64,000 nt of DNA from Streptomyces aureus (GCF_000725495.1 NZ_JNZD01000002.1:310001-374000); one strand, 5' to 3'. Positions 17,027 through 26,046 are shown, counted from the stretch's first letter. A program made the numbers and translations. Notes: generated from the letters alone by a model not told the origin.

Positions 17027-18037
17027 TCATGGCATCGGCAACTCGCGGTCCGGCTCGGCGGCGTAGGAGGCGAGGCGATCGGCGAGCGCGATGACGAGGT
17101 CGCGGAGTTCGTCGGGGCGCTCGATGACGAACGGCCGGTCGAGTGAGGCGAGTACCGGGGGCAACCAGTCGAGCCGCTCCGCCCGCAGCTCGACGCGCCG
17201 CCAGCGCTCGGTCGCGCGGTCCTCGCCGGCCGCGGACTCGTGCTCCTCCAGGATCGCGACGGCGGCCGGAAGGCGGGCGCGGATCTGCTCGACCGACCCG
17301 TGGATCCGCAGGGTCACCTCATGCCGGTACTCGGCCGTGGCGAACCCTGACAACACGCGCTGGGCCGGACCGGGACCCACTGGCACCTCGAACGAGCCGG
17401 TCAGGGTCCGCGCGTCCGCGATGCGATCGAGCCGGAAGGTTCGGTCCTCGCCACTCCGGGCGTCCTTGCCCGTGACGTACCACCGGCCCGCATGGGCGAC
17501 GATCCCGTACGCGTGCAGCGTGCGTTCGCTGCGCCGTCCGTCTCGGTCGGTGTAGCGGATCGAGACCGGTCGGGAGTGGCGCACCGCGTCGGCCATCGTG
17601 AGCAGGACGCCGGCGTCCGGGGTGTCCAACTCGCCGGGCCGATCCGTGAAGGCGAGAGCTTCCAGGAGTGTGTCGAGCCGACGGGCGATGTGCTGGGGCA
17701 GCACCCGCCGGATCTTCGCCGACGCCGTCTCGTTTGCCGTGCGGTCCATCGTCGTCAACCCTGCACGGCGGCCCGCGACCAGGCCGAGCAGTACGGCCAG
17801 CGCCTCGTCGTCGCTGAGCATGAGCGGAGGCAAGCGGTACCCGGGGGCAAGCCGGTACCCGCCGTAGCGGCCGCGCACCGATTCCACGGGCACGTCCAGA
17901 TCGATCAGCTGGTCCACGTACCGGCGCACGGTGCGCCCCTCGACGCCGAGCCGTTCGGCGAGTTCGGCCACCGTCCGGGTGCCGCCCGACTGCAGCAGCT
18001 CCAGGAGTGTCAGCACGCGGCCGGTCGGTCGGGACAT
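17027..18037 (-). CDS. YafY-type regulator with HTH and WYL domain
   Basis: The 336-residue protein has an N-terminal HTH_11-type winged helix (VLTLLELLQSGGTRTVAEL, then GVEGRTVRRYVDQL), a segment ending GYRLAPGYRLPPLML, and a WYL domain from about 140 to 235. That domain has VSIRYTDRDGRRSERTLHAY and the eponymous core GIVAHAGRWYVTGKD with the FRLDRI strand. A WCX-like C-terminal extension follows. WYL domains sense nucleotide-type ligands in several bacteria. The gene is divergent from a VOC gene across 93 bases, a common pairing in Streptomyces, and a palindrome lies between them. Confidence 0.93.
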   Translation of the reverse strand: MSRPTGRVLTLLELLQSGGTRTVAELAERLGVEGRTVRRYVDQLIDLDVPVESVRGRYGGYRLAPGYRLPPLMLSDDEALAVLLGLVAGRRAGLTTMDRTANETASAKIRRVLPQHIARRLDTLLEALAFTDRPGELDTPDAGVLLTMADAVRHSRPVSIRYTDRDGRRSERTLHAYGIVAHAGRWYVTGKDARSGEDRTFRLDRIADARTLTGSFEVPVGPGPAQRVLSGFATAEYRHEVTLRIHGSVEQIRARLPAAVAILEEHESAAGEDRATERWRRVELRAERLDWLPPVLASLDRPFVIERPDELRDLVIALADRLASYAAEPDRELPMP

Positions 18038-18060
18038 GTCGGCAGCCTAGCCCGAATACA

Positions 18061-18075
18061 GGACCGATTCTGTCC
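18061..18075. promoter_or_regulatory. Candidate YafY operator
   Basis: GGACCGATTCTGTCC is an imperfect palindrome (outer GGAC/GTCC arms plus inner matches) in the short spacer between the divergent WYL regulator and VOC genes, 23 bases from the regulator start. Confidence 0.5.
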
Positions 18076-18130
18076 CCTATTTCTCCTAGCCTTCGACGTG
18101 CACGCCTCCAGCACAGCCAAGGAGATTCCC

Positions 18131-18529
18131 ATGGACTTCGTCTCGATCCGCATCATCACCAGCGACGTCGCACGCCTCGTCGACTTCTACGAGCGAGCCA
18201 CCGGGGCGCGGGCGACGTGGGCCACCGAGGACTTCGCCGAACTCAGGACCGCCGGCGCCACCCTCGCGATCGCCGGCACCCGCACCGTCCCGCTGTTCGC
18301 CCCGGGCTCCGCCCGCCCGGCGGACAACCACAGCGTGATCACCGAGTTCCTCGTCGACGACGTGGACCTCGTTCACCAGAACCTGGCCGGCTTCGTCACC
18401 GACTTCGTCACCGAGCCCACCACGATGCCCTGGGGCAACCGCTCGCTGCTGTTCCGCGACCCCGACGGCAACCTCGTCAACTTCTTCACTCCCGTGACCC
18501 CGGCGGCCATCGAGAAATTCGCACGCTGA
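18131..18529 (+). CDS. VOC-family protein divergent from the WYL regulator
   Basis: The 132-residue protein begins MDFVSIRIITSDVARLVDFY, the standard start of a glyoxalase-fold module. It continues with GARATWATEDFAEL and ends with MPWGNRSLLFRDPDGNLVNFF, the PWG....F.DPDGN closing strand typical of VOC proteins. The AAGGAG seven bases upstream supports the ATG at 18131. Because it is divergent from the YafY-type regulator it is likely its main target. The substrate is unknown; many such proteins serve in detoxification or antibiotic binding. Confidence 0.92.
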   Translation: MDFVSIRIITSDVARLVDFYERATGARATWATEDFAELRTAGATLAIAGTRTVPLFAPGSARPADNHSVITEFLVDDVDLVHQNLAGFVTDFVTEPTTMPWGNRSLLFRDPDGNLVNFFTPVTPAAIEKFAR

Positions 18530-18947
18530 CGCCACGCACAGCCACCAGGTGCACTGATCGCTGATGAGAGGTCCGGCTATAGCCCTGCCGAGCGCAATAC
18601 CCGGCATCCCGCGCACGGCAGGTCTGCATGACGTGGGGGCGGCCTGATCGTGCTGCTCCTGTGCGCGCCTCCGCAGCGAACTCGGACTGGCCATCACCGT
18701 GGGCGCCGGCTCCTGGTGGTCCTGCGGCGGTGGTCGCATCCTGGCGGGTGACGCCCCCGGCAGGGTGAGCACGGCTCCACCGGCCGCGGCGTTCCCTCAT
18801 GGTCAGCGTTCACCGCGCGATCCACTGGTGTGGGCGAAGCGGCCCCCGGTGTTATTCAATGAGGTGTGCGGTCAGGGATCTCGGTGCCCCGACGCACGGG
18901 TCCGAGCGCAGCCCCGGCGCTGCGCCGGGGATTGCTGAGGGAGCCGC
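18530..18947. other. 418-base intergenic stretch without a recognisable gene
   Basis: No frame gives a convincing protein. A short plus-strand frame around 18670-18770 reads LGLAITVGAGSWWSCGGG, which could be a worn membrane segment, but it is too short to assign. The promoter of the SpoIIE gene must lie near its end. Confidence 0.5.
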
Positions 18948-21116
18948 ATGGACTCCACACCCTCCCCCTCGTCCTCTTCGCCGTTTCACCAGGTCAGCAG
19001 CGCCCTGGGGCGCTACGTCCCGCGCGGCGCAGCGGCAGCGGCGGCCGGTCCTGCGAGCGCCCGGGGTGACCACGCCACCCGCCAACGCGTACCCGACAAC
19101 CCGGCAGCCGACCGTCAGGATCAGATTCTCGGCGTGATCAGCCTGGACAGGGATCTGAGGATCACCGGCTGCAATCTGGACGCCCCCGTATTCGCGGGTC
19201 TGGACGCCGTGACCGGGAGTCCTTTCGCCGATCTCCTGCCCGCCGGGGACGTACCGACGGTCACACGGCGGTTGCGGCAGGTCCTGGAGATCGGTGAGGC
19301 GCACGTCGCCCGGATCCAGCGCCTGCGGCGCGGCGACGGGTCGGAGCTGGTGGCCTCGCTCAGCATCCTGCCCGCCGCGGCGCCTCAGGAGGGCTTGACC
19401 GTCTCCGTGATCGCCATGGCCAGGAGGCTGCACCTGTACGCCGCCGAGACCGCGATCGGCACCTCGCTGGACATCGGCGAGACCGCGCAGTCGCTGGCGG
19501 AGTCCCTGTTGACCTGGGGAGACGTGGCCGCCGTCGACCTCGACTTCGCCGTGTGGACGGGCGAGGGAGTCACCGACCACGCGCAGGGGCGCATCCGGCT
19601 ACGGCGGGCAGCCCTGGTGCCGGACCGGGCGTGGCCCGAGGGTTACGTGACGCCGGGCGACGATCTTCCGAGCGACGCGAGTCGCCTGCTGGCACAGGCG
19701 GTGCGGCGGGCCGATGCCCCTCAGCCCATCGTCATACCCGACCGGAAGACGGTCGAGCGGCTGCTCGGCAGTCCCCGAGTGATCCGTGCCCTGGTGCCCG
19801 GTGACCGGTCGGCGAGCGTGGCGTGCGTACCGCTGGTCCTGGACGGTGCGCCACCCGTCGTACTGGGCCTGGCGGAGGTCTGGCGGCGGGCGGACCGCCC
19901 CTTCCGCGACAGCGAGTTGTTCGACCTGCAGGAACTGGTGGCCAGGACCTCCCATCACGTCGACCTGGCCCGTCAGCACCAGCGCGAGCACACGCAGGTG
20001 CTGGCGTTGCAGCGTCGGCTGCTGCCCCGGACCGGGGGCCACACCCTTGAGATCGCCAGCGTCTACCAGCCCGCCACGCCCGACAGCGCGGGCGTCGGCG
20101 GCGACTGGGTGAACAGCTTTCCGCTGCCGGACGGCCGTACCGCGCTGGTAGTCGGTGACGTCGTCGGGCATGGCCTGGGAGCCGCGGCGACCATGGGCCA
20201 GCTGAGCATGGAGGCCCGCGCGCTGCTGTCCGCGGGGCTGGCACCCGACGAGGTGCTGGAGCACCTGGACGAGACTGTGACGCTGCTGGACGACGCGGAG
20301 TCCGGGCTGGCGGCAGGCTACAGCGCCCTCGGCTCCACCTGCTGCATCGCCCTCTACGACCCGGTCAGCCACCACGTGGCGCTCTCCAGCGCGGGCCACC
20401 TCCCTCCGATCCTGGTGCTCCCGAACGGGCACGCGGGCCCGCTCGCGGTCCGCCCTCACCCCGGCCTGGGCGCCGAGTTCGCGCTGCGGGAGCCGTTCGA
20501 CGTGCACACGTTCGCCGTGCCCCCGGGTTCCCTGCTCGCCCTCTACACCGACGGCCTGGTGGAAGATCCGGCCCTGTCGATCGACGAGGGCATCAGCCGC
20601 CTGGCGGACGCCGTTTCCACGGTGCACCCCTGGGATGCCCTGGAGCAGGCCGCACGGCACGTCGTCTCCGCGCTGGCGCCCAAGCGCCGGCGCGACGACG
20701 TGACCCTGCTGCTCGCACGCATGATCGGCTACCACAAGGGGGACACCGCGACCTGGCGGCTACCCGCTCGCGACGACGCGCCCGCCCATGCCCGCGCGCG
20801 CGTCTCCGCGCTGCTGCGGCAATGGCACACCAGGAGCGACACCCAGGACGACGTGCGGCTGCTGGTCAGCGAACTGGTCACGAACGCGGTGCGCTTTGCC
20901 ACCGGCCCCATCACGATACGACTGATCAGGGCCGGTGGTGGTCACGGCCTGCTGTGCGAGGTGGGCGACACCGGCAACGGCAGGCCGCGTCTGAGCCGGA
21001 GCGGCCTCCTCGACGACGGCGGGCGTGGCCTGCACATCGTGCACCGGCTCACCACCCGGTGGGGGGTGCGGTGGACGGACACCGGCAAGGTGGTCTGGGC
21101 GGAAGTCGCACGATGA
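18948..21116 (+). CDS. SpoIIE-type protein phosphatase with PAS, GAF and histidine-kinase-like ATPase domains
   Basis: The 722-residue protein is a Streptomyces-type switch protein. After a Ser-rich head comes a PAS domain (about 55-160, with VISLDRDLRITGCN and GSPFADLLP). A GAF-like region follows (about 165-335, with VACVPLVLDGAPPVVLGLAEV). A SpoIIE phosphatase covers about 345-590, with VGGDW near 382, VGDVVGHGLGAAATM, SSAGHLPPILVL, YTDGL near 532 and RRDDVTLLL, the metal-binding aspartates of PP2C enzymes. The C terminus is an HATPase_c domain of the RsbW type (ELVTNAVRFA near 640, GDTGNGRPR, GRGLHIVH). It should dephosphorylate an anti-anti-sigma factor and may also bind a sigma factor. 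GAGGGAG precedes the ATG. Confidence 0.95.
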   Translation: MDSTPSPSSSSPFHQVSSALGRYVPRGAAAAAAGPASARGDHATRQRVPDNPAADRQDQILGVISLDRDLRITGCNLDAPVFAGLDAVTGSPFADLLPAGDVPTVTRRLRQVLEIGEAHVARIQRLRRGDGSELVASLSILPAAAPQEGLTVSVIAMARRLHLYAAETAIGTSLDIGETAQSLAESLLTWGDVAAVDLDFAVWTGEGVTDHAQGRIRLRRAALVPDRAWPEGYVTPGDDLPSDASRLLAQAVRRADAPQPIVIPDRKTVERLLGSPRVIRALVPGDRSASVACVPLVLDGAPPVVLGLAEVWRRADRPFRDSELFDLQELVARTSHHVDLARQHQREHTQVLALQRRLLPRTGGHTLEIASVYQPATPDSAGVGGDWVNSFPLPDGRTALVVGDVVGHGLGAAATMGQLSMEARALLSAGLAPDEVLEHLDETVTLLDDAESGLAAGYSALGSTCCIALYDPVSHHVALSSAGHLPPILVLPNGHAGPLAVRPHPGLGAEFALREPFDVHTFAVPPGSLLALYTDGLVEDPALSIDEGISRLADAVSTVHPWDALEQAARHVVSALAPKRRRDDVTLLLARMIGYHKGDTATWRLPARDDAPAHARARVSALLRQWHTRSDTQDDVRLLVSELVTNAVRFATGPITIRLIRAGGGHGLLCEVGDTGNGRPRLSRSGLLDDGGRGLHIVHRLTTRWGVRWTDTGKVVWAEVAR

Positions 21117-21281
21117 CGCGACTGCGGGGCGCGACCGGGCGTACGCGAGCGCGGCGAGGGCAGGGGCGGCGTGCGCGTCGGCCGGCGCCACCGACGGTGC
21201 GGACGGCGCCCACAGCGGTACCGGTCGCGTGACCGGTGATGCGGGCGGCCCGTTACCCGCTAAGTGTGGCGCGGGCTCGCA

Positions 21282-22466
21282 CTACAGCCACTCCCCCTCC
21301 AGGGCGGTGGCGGTGAGGCCCGGTGCCGCCGCGTACAGGACGGCGCGACTGCCCGGCTTCTGTCCGGCGTCGTGCGCCCGCCTCAGGATGTCGAACACGG
21401 CGGCGCCCCCGCGGTTGCCGCTGGTGTAGCTGTCCCGGCTGTAGTCCAGCAGCCCGGACGGCCATGCGTCGGGCATCGTCTGCTCCATGTACTCCAGCAC
21501 CCGGGTCCCGCCGGGGTGCGCGAGGAGCACGTCGGGGTGCCAGGAGTCGGGGTCGTCCTGGTAACGGGCGCGCAGCCACTCCCACATCGCGGTGACCGTC
21601 TCCTGTACGGCGCGCGGCCCGCGCCGGTCCATCACGAAGTGGGTGCCGTCCGCCCGTGTTTCCAGGCAGTGCAGGTCTTGGGTGTCGGGCACGGTGTGGT
21701 GCCAGGCCGCGTCCAGCCGCAGCACCGACTCGCGCCTCGGGCGGCCCGTGACCACCGCGGCGACCGCGGTGTCCGCGAACAGCAGCCGGACGATCAGGGA
21801 CTCGAGGGTGTCGTCCGCGGGCTGGTAGGTCGTGCTCAGCGCCTCCGCGATCACGACCAGGACCACCCGGTCGGGGTCCGCGGCCACGAGGTCGGCCGCC
21901 AGGGCGAGGGAGCGGGTCCCCGCGACGCAGGCCCACTGCGTGGCCGGCAGCAGCTTCACGTCGTTGCGGAGCGCGAGCTTGTTGGCCAGGGCGATGTCCA
22001 GCCCGGGCAGCGCCGGGGTGGTGGAGTGACTGGTGATCAGGCAGTCGATGTCCGCGGCGTCCAGCCCGGCGATCTGCAGCGCCCCGCGCGCCGCACGCTC
22101 TCCGTAGGACTGCACGGCCTCCCAGGCCGGCGCGGTGCGCTCCTGGGCGGTCTGCGGCGCGGGTATCGCCTCGAGGGCGGCGATCACCCGGTCCACGTCC
22201 TGCTGGGTGAACCCGTCGCGTGCCAGCGCCTCTTGGGCGGTTCCGATGCCGACAGCCTGCAGGCAGCTGCCGTCGCCGGGCGCGACGGCGGTCTCCAGCG
22301 GCAGCATCCACCCGCGGGTCTCGATGCCCGTACTGGCCGCGATGCCGTCGATCCGCGGCGCCCACGCCGCATGCGGGTGCCGGTCGCGCACCTCCGCCAC
22401 GATCTGGCTGGTCTCCACGGCGTGCTCGCCGTGTATCACGGCAGGAGGGCAGAGGTAAGCGGCCAT
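21282..22466 (-). CDS. Type III polyketide synthase
   Basis: The 394-residue protein has a chalcone-synthase-like fold. The catalytic Cys lies in TQWACVAGTRSLALAADLV near residue 178. The His is in LLAHPGGTRVLEYM near 315 and the Asn in SGNRGGAAVF near 350, so the triad is complete. Earlier marks are GIETRGWMLPLE and DCLITSHSTTPALPGLD. Such enzymes extend an acyl-CoA starter with malonyl-CoA to make naphthalenes, pyrones or alkylresorcinols. The ATG at 22466 is eight bases after GGAAAGG; a GTG lies nine bases upstream. No cytochrome P450 or methyltransferase is next to it. It converges on the SpoIIE phosphatase. Confidence 0.95.
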   Translation of the reverse strand: MAAYLCPPAVIHGEHAVETSQIVAEVRDRHPHAAWAPRIDGIAASTGIETRGWMLPLETAVAPGDGSCLQAVGIGTAQEALARDGFTQQDVDRVIAALEAIPAPQTAQERTAPAWEAVQSYGERAARGALQIAGLDAADIDCLITSHSTTPALPGLDIALANKLALRNDVKLLPATQWACVAGTRSLALAADLVAADPDRVVLVVIAEALSTTYQPADDTLESLIVRLLFADTAVAAVVTGRPRRESVLRLDAAWHHTVPDTQDLHCLETRADGTHFVMDRRGPRAVQETVTAMWEWLRARYQDDPDSWHPDVLLAHPGGTRVLEYMEQTMPDAWPSGLLDYSRDSYTSGNRGGAAVFDILRRAHDAGQKPGSRAVLYAAAPGLTATALEGEWL

Positions 22467-22502
22467 GATGGGCACCTTTCCAGGGGAGCGAGGAGGAACG
22501 TC

Positions 22503-22619
22503 ATGAGGGCTGCGTCATGGGCCGCTCTGGAACTTCGCGCCCATGCCGACGGGCTCCACTTCGGGAGTCGCTGTCCACGTCGAGCATGGACACGAAAGGG
22601 ACATTTCCGCTGTGACTAA
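22503..22619 (+). CDS. Possible 38-residue small protein divergent from the type III PKS
   Basis: An ATG at 22503 stands six bases after a perfect AGGAGG (22491-22496). The frame encodes MRAASWAALELRAHADGLHF and a basic, two-cysteine tail ending HFRCD. It is divergent from the type III PKS and its Shine-Dalgarno lies only 25 bases from that gene's start. It may be a leader peptide or a chance frame. Confidence 0.3.
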   Translation: MRAASWAALELRAHADGLHFGSRCPRRAWTRKGHFRCD

Positions 22620-22794
22620 GGCAACTCGGGCGGCCATTGAGGGCGTGATACGGCGCACACCGCCGAAACAGAGGGGCCCTCAGAACGGTCCCGCAGGCCC
22701 TACCTGACTTACCGTCAACCGGTGGGCTTGTCGGGTACGGGCGCGCACCGCCGGCGGGCTGGTGTCGGCGCCCGCCGTGATGGTCCCGCGGAAG

Positions 22795-22937
22795 CGGCCC
22801 TGCCGGAGGTCACCCGGCCGATGACGCGACACGGCATCGAACGACTCCCGGTGGCCGACGAAAAATACCGGCTCATCGACATCGTCAGCCGCCGCTCCCT
22901 GCTCCAGGTCTTCCCGCACTCCGCCGAGGAGATCTGA
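22795..22937 (+). pseudogene. Remnant of a CBS-domain protein
   Basis: The frame ending at 22937 reads MTRHGIERLPVADEKYRLID followed by IVSRRSLLQVF and a SAEEI end. This matches the last part of a CBS domain in the CBS/BON proteins common in Streptomyces (RHG..RLPV.D...L.GIVSRRDLL.VF). The upstream sequence does not continue the domain, and the usual downstream BON module is missing. It is a broken tail, abutting the TnpB remnant. Confidence 0.65.
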
Positions 22938-22969
22938 CAGGCCGCGCGACGTGAGGTGTTCGCCGACAC

Positions 22970-23225
22970 CCTCCGGGCTCGACCTCCACGACGAAACTCG
23001 CGAAGTACCGGCCCGACGGATCCTTGATCACGGTCACCGACGACGGAGCCGACGGCAGCGGACGCGACCAGCGCACCCGCACATCACCGATCTTCGCGAG
23101 GTTCAACCGGCCGTTGTTCCACAGCCGGACCCCGTTCCGGTTGTTCCACAGCCGGAACCCGATCCTGGAGAAACGGACGGCCTGCCGGCCGTCCTTCTTC
23201 GACTTGAACACCAAAAGCCCCATAC
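22970..23225 (-). pseudogene. Fragment of an IS605/IS200-type TnpB transposase
   Basis: On the minus strand the frame gives VFKSKKDGRQAVRFSRIGF, then GRLNLAKIGDVRVRWSRPLP, SSVTVIKDPSGRYFASFVVE. This is the central beta region of TnpB proteins (FKSKK...R.....G.L.L.KIG.V..RWSR.LP....SVT..K...GRY..SFVVE). The small duplication RLWNNRNGVRLWNNG is unusual. The N-terminal part and the whole RuvC-like catalytic region with its zinc finger are absent, so the element is dead. No transposon ends were recognised. Confidence 0.75.
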
Positions 23226-23500
23226 GGCGCCACCGCCGCTTCCTCAACACCGCCGATGTTCGCGTCCTCGTCGCCAGTGCCCGGGTTGGCGACGCCATCG
23301 CCACCGTTGAACTCCTGGCCACAGTCCACGTGCCGCACGTCGTTGACGACAGACGGGTGCGTGGTTGTGGTCCCTGTTGGCGCCGGCGAGCCCGCTGCCG
23401 ATCAAACGAATGCCGTATGCGGCGCAGGTGGAGGTTCCTGTGGCGGGGAGCCCCGCCGGTGTTTCAGCCACCGGCCTCCCCTGCGCTATTCGGTGAGCCA

Positions 23501-24214
23501 CTAACCGGTAGAAGAGGCGCTGATACTGACGGAAGGGCCGACGGAAGGGCTGACGGAAGGACTGGCGGAGGAACCGGCTGAGGGCCTCGCCGAAGGGGTT
23601 GCCGTCTGCGAGGGCGAGCTGGGGCGGCGGCTGCTGGAGCCTCGGGGAGTCGGCTTCGCCTTCACCGGTGGCGGTGTACTCGTGGTGGCGGGAGGCCGAG
23701 AGACCGGTGCCGTGGTGCGGGTCGCCGTCGGCAGAGGACGCCGGATCCCGTCACCGTCTCGGTCCCGGACGCCCTTGCGGGCCGGGTGCGTGGCCACGCG
23801 CTCCGGTGAAGCCTCTGAATCGGGAACGCGGACCCCGGGCTCTTCGGGGGCCGGCTGTTCCGGGATCGAGGCTGCGCGTGGGACCGTCGACTGGGGAAAC
23901 ACCGATGCGGTGGCCAGGCCTCCGAGGAGGGTGAAGGCGGCTGCGGCAAGAGACCGGACGGCATACTTCTTCAGCCGCGCCGGACGGTCGTACCGGTCAG
24001 CCGACAGGTCCTGCGAGACAGTCGGTGACCCGGGAAGGGGCCACCCGGAGGAGCTCGGTCCCCGACCCGAGCGGACCTCGGGCATCGCGGCCTCGACGGT
24101 CGGAGCACCGCCTCTCCGATCGCTCAGCTCTGCCACGCCGGGGTCGTATGCCCCACACTCCGGACAGGTAACGGCGCCGTTGAGCGTGCGGCTGCACGGG
24201 ATGCAGTAGTCCAT
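23501..24214 (-). CDS. SCO2400-like protein: zinc ribbon, one membrane helix, Pro/Ser-rich tail
   Basis: The 237-residue protein begins MDYCIPCSRTLNGAVTCPEC, a C-x2-C...C-x2-C zinc ribbon typical of Streptomyces SCO2400-type proteins. A linker of about 55 residues leads to one hydrophobic segment (SLAAAAFTLLGGLATASV). The rest is low-complexity Pro/Thr/Ser, ending with a run of SPSVSPSVGPS-like repeats. The topology suggests a cytoplasmic ribbon and an extracellular disordered tail. The family has no firm function. It sits alone between remnants. Confidence 0.8.
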   Translation of the reverse strand: MDYCIPCSRTLNGAVTCPECGAYDPGVAELSDRRGGAPTVEAAMPEVRSGRGPSSSGWPLPGSPTVSQDLSADRYDRPARLKKYAVRSLAAAAFTLLGGLATASVFPQSTVPRAASIPEQPAPEEPGVRVPDSEASPERVATHPARKGVRDRDGDGIRRPLPTATRTTAPVSRPPATTSTPPPVKAKPTPRGSSSRRPSSPSQTATPSARPSAGSSASPSVSPSVGPSVSISASSTG

Positions 24215-24665
24215 GGAGCGACCGTCCTCAGTCCTTGAGTTGACGGGAGCAAAGGCGCACCCACCCCGGGCAGCAGTCAGCGGCGGGAAGACGCCGCTTG
24301 GTTCGTTTCGGACCGATCTTTGACATGTACAAACCTCACTTACCGGCCTACAGGTGGTTCAACCGGTTACTGGGTCCAACGGGGCGCATCGAATGAGCGC
24401 TCAGCCGCAGGCCGAGAAGTGGGATATGTAACTCTCCCGGAAGGGACGTTGATGACCGGGATGGCGCGGCAGCCTCGGCGTACGAGCCGAACGGTTGCGG
24501 CTCAATCCAGGCCGAGGGCCGCTCACTTCCCACGGATCGACGCCCCCCGGGCGCAATTTCTTCGCTCCTGCGACGCCCTGGGGCAAGGTGGTCATGCTGA
24601 GAGGAGTCCGATGGGCAGCAGCAACCGCACTGCGACCACACCGCCTACTTCCAATTCACCCTGGT
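24215..24665. other. 451-base stretch without a supported gene
   Basis: Several frames are open but none shows a recognisable protein or a ribosome-binding site. G+C is lower than in flanking chromosome, for example around 24300-24360. The part nearest 24215 should hold the promoter of the SCO2400-like gene. Confidence 0.5.
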
Positions 24666-25091
24666 CTACCGCAGGACAGGGCGGTTGGCGGCCGCGTACT
24701 CGTCCGCGATGTTGAACACGCTGGCACAGTATGGGCATTCGCCCTTGCCGAAGAGGTGGGCGATTCCGTCGGCGAGTGCCTCGTGTCCGTCGCGGACTGC
24801 AGTCTCGTACATCCAACGGCCGGTGCCAGAGAGCTCCTCAAAGGACGCCGGCCGCAGGCCGCGACGGTCCACGTCGCCCAGGTTCCAGTCCCGGATCGCT
24901 GAATAGCGCCCGTAGTCCCCGATGGCGATCGTCACTTCCACGGCGCAGTGGGGGCAGGCCAAGTGGTAGAAGTCGTCCGTGAAGTCCCCCAGGACGGCAC
25001 TCCAGTGGTACTCCTCCTTGGCTGCAAGCAGATCGAGAAAGGCCGCGAAGTAGTCGACCGGCCGCGATTGCAGGCCAAACACCCCAATCAT
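24666..25091 (-). CDS. Hypothetical protein with two CPxC zinc-ribbon-like pairs, possibly N-terminally truncated
   Basis: The 141-residue product has ACPHCAVEV near residue 45 and ECPYCASVF near residue 118, which could bind one zinc. Between them lie IAIGDYGRYSAIRDWNLGD and GRWMYETAVRDGHEALADG. This resembles the C-terminal half of longer Streptomyces proteins of unknown function whose N-terminal halves are helical. The ATG at 25091 gives MIGVFGLQSRPVDYF without a good ribosome-binding site, and a different frame upstream encodes SAVMLGSIAGEVFAGA, so a frameshift or deletion may have removed the normal N terminus. Confidence 0.55.
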   Translation of the reverse strand: MIGVFGLQSRPVDYFAAFLDLLAAKEEYHWSAVLGDFTDDFYHLACPHCAVEVTIAIGDYGRYSAIRDWNLGDVDRRGLRPASFEELSGTGRWMYETAVRDGHEALADGIAHLFGKGECPYCASVFNIADEYAAANRPVLR

Positions 25092-25514
25092 CTGAGGCGG
25101 CTCCCGCGAACACCTCGCCGGCTATCGACCCGAGCATGACTGCACTGAAGAAGAACAGACCGCGCCTTGTAAGCTCGCTCCGAGCCCGGTCCGGCGTCCG
25201 TCGTCGGCTGGTGTGACGGCTGGACAGAGACGCTGACGACCGCCCCTGTCCGGCGTCGTTGATGTCAGCGTGGAATGTCACCGGATCAACTGCGGCACCG
25301 GGCAGATCTCCAGGGGGGCACCCGGCCGATCCACCCAATTCCACCAGACGTGCCGACTGGCGCACCTCCACAGCGATCGGCAGGCCCGCCGGCCATCGTC
25401 CTCTCGCCCACAGAGCACGAGGCCGCCAGACTTCACGAGCTGGCCGCCTCGGGACATGCCGGGGTGTCACTGGTCATGCATCGCACATTAACTCGAGCCA
25501 CCACCCCAGGAACG
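25092..25514. other. 423-base stretch, no intact gene
   Basis: No supported coding frame is visible. The minus strand around 25100-25180 has a short hydrophobic frame (LFFFSAVMLGSIAGEVFAG) that may be the displaced 5' part of the gene ending at 24666. The remainder shows nothing. Confidence 0.45.
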
Positions 25515-25844
25515 TCACAAACGTGACCGACCAAGCGCTGTCTCCACCTCGTGCAGCCGAACTCTGACCTGGCGATTGTGCTCGACGTGGTCGATCACCT
25601 CACCGCGGATGCGTGCCCCCAGAACGGGCAGTCCCATCCCTTCGGGCATGGCAATAATCTCGGCCAGCCCCACGGCTCCCGGAAGCCCGTCGATCCGGAT
25701 GAATACGCCGAAGGGCTGACGTCCGATCACCTCTCCTTCGGCAGCAGCCCCAACGGGAAGTGCGGCGATCGTCGCCGCCCACACTTCATCCGGCGACAGC
25801 CCCGACACGTCGGGGTGACGCGGCGGCCAGGTGTATTCCTCCAT
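25515..25844 (-). CDS. Small S1-like RNA-binding domain protein
   Basis: The 109-residue protein starts MEEYTWPPRHPDVSGLSPDE. From about residue 30 to 100 it shows an S1 barrel: AAEGEVIGRQPFGVFIRID for strands 1-3, GLPGAVGLAEI, then LGARIRGEVIDHVEHNRQVR for the last strands. S1 domains bind single-stranded RNA; single-domain S1 proteins in actinomycetes are of unknown role. The frame is open further upstream to 26012, but the ATG at 25844 gives the compact domain. No strong ribosome-binding site is seen. Confidence 0.7.
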   Translation of the reverse strand: MEEYTWPPRHPDVSGLSPDEVWAATIAALPVGAAAEGEVIGRQPFGVFIRIDGLPGAVGLAEIIAMPEGMGLPVLGARIRGEVIDHVEHNRQVRVRLHEVETALGRSRL

Positions 25845-26007
25845 GGGCTGATCATGACCTGTTGAGAAACTAGCGACTACTGCTTTGCCAGGGCGGACGT
25901 GTCCACTACGGAGGACACCCAGGTCAGTCCGGCTGTAACGGCAGTCCAAGCGAAGCCGCATCTCGACCGCGGCAAGCCGTCGTTGACCGTGGTTGACCGC
26001 ACGATGC

Positions 26008-26038
26008 GGCACAGCTGTGGCACGGGGACAGCTGTGCC
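26008..26038. repeat. 11-bp inverted repeat
   Basis: GGCACAGCTGT (26008-26018) and ACAGCTGTGCC (26028-26038) are perfect complements with a 9-base spacer. It lies just past the stop of the minus-strand gene ending at 26047 and could end its transcript. Confidence 0.6.
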
Positions 26039-26046
26039 ACCAGAAC

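Noticed and set aside
24348..24641. Minus-strand frame starting MWSQCGCCCPSD.
   Set aside because: No conserved pattern or ribosome-binding site; the Cys run is probably accidental.
26008..26038. The inverted repeat as a CRISPR or transposon end.
   Set aside because: It occurs once, has no spacer series and no target-site duplication; a terminator or regulator site is simpler.
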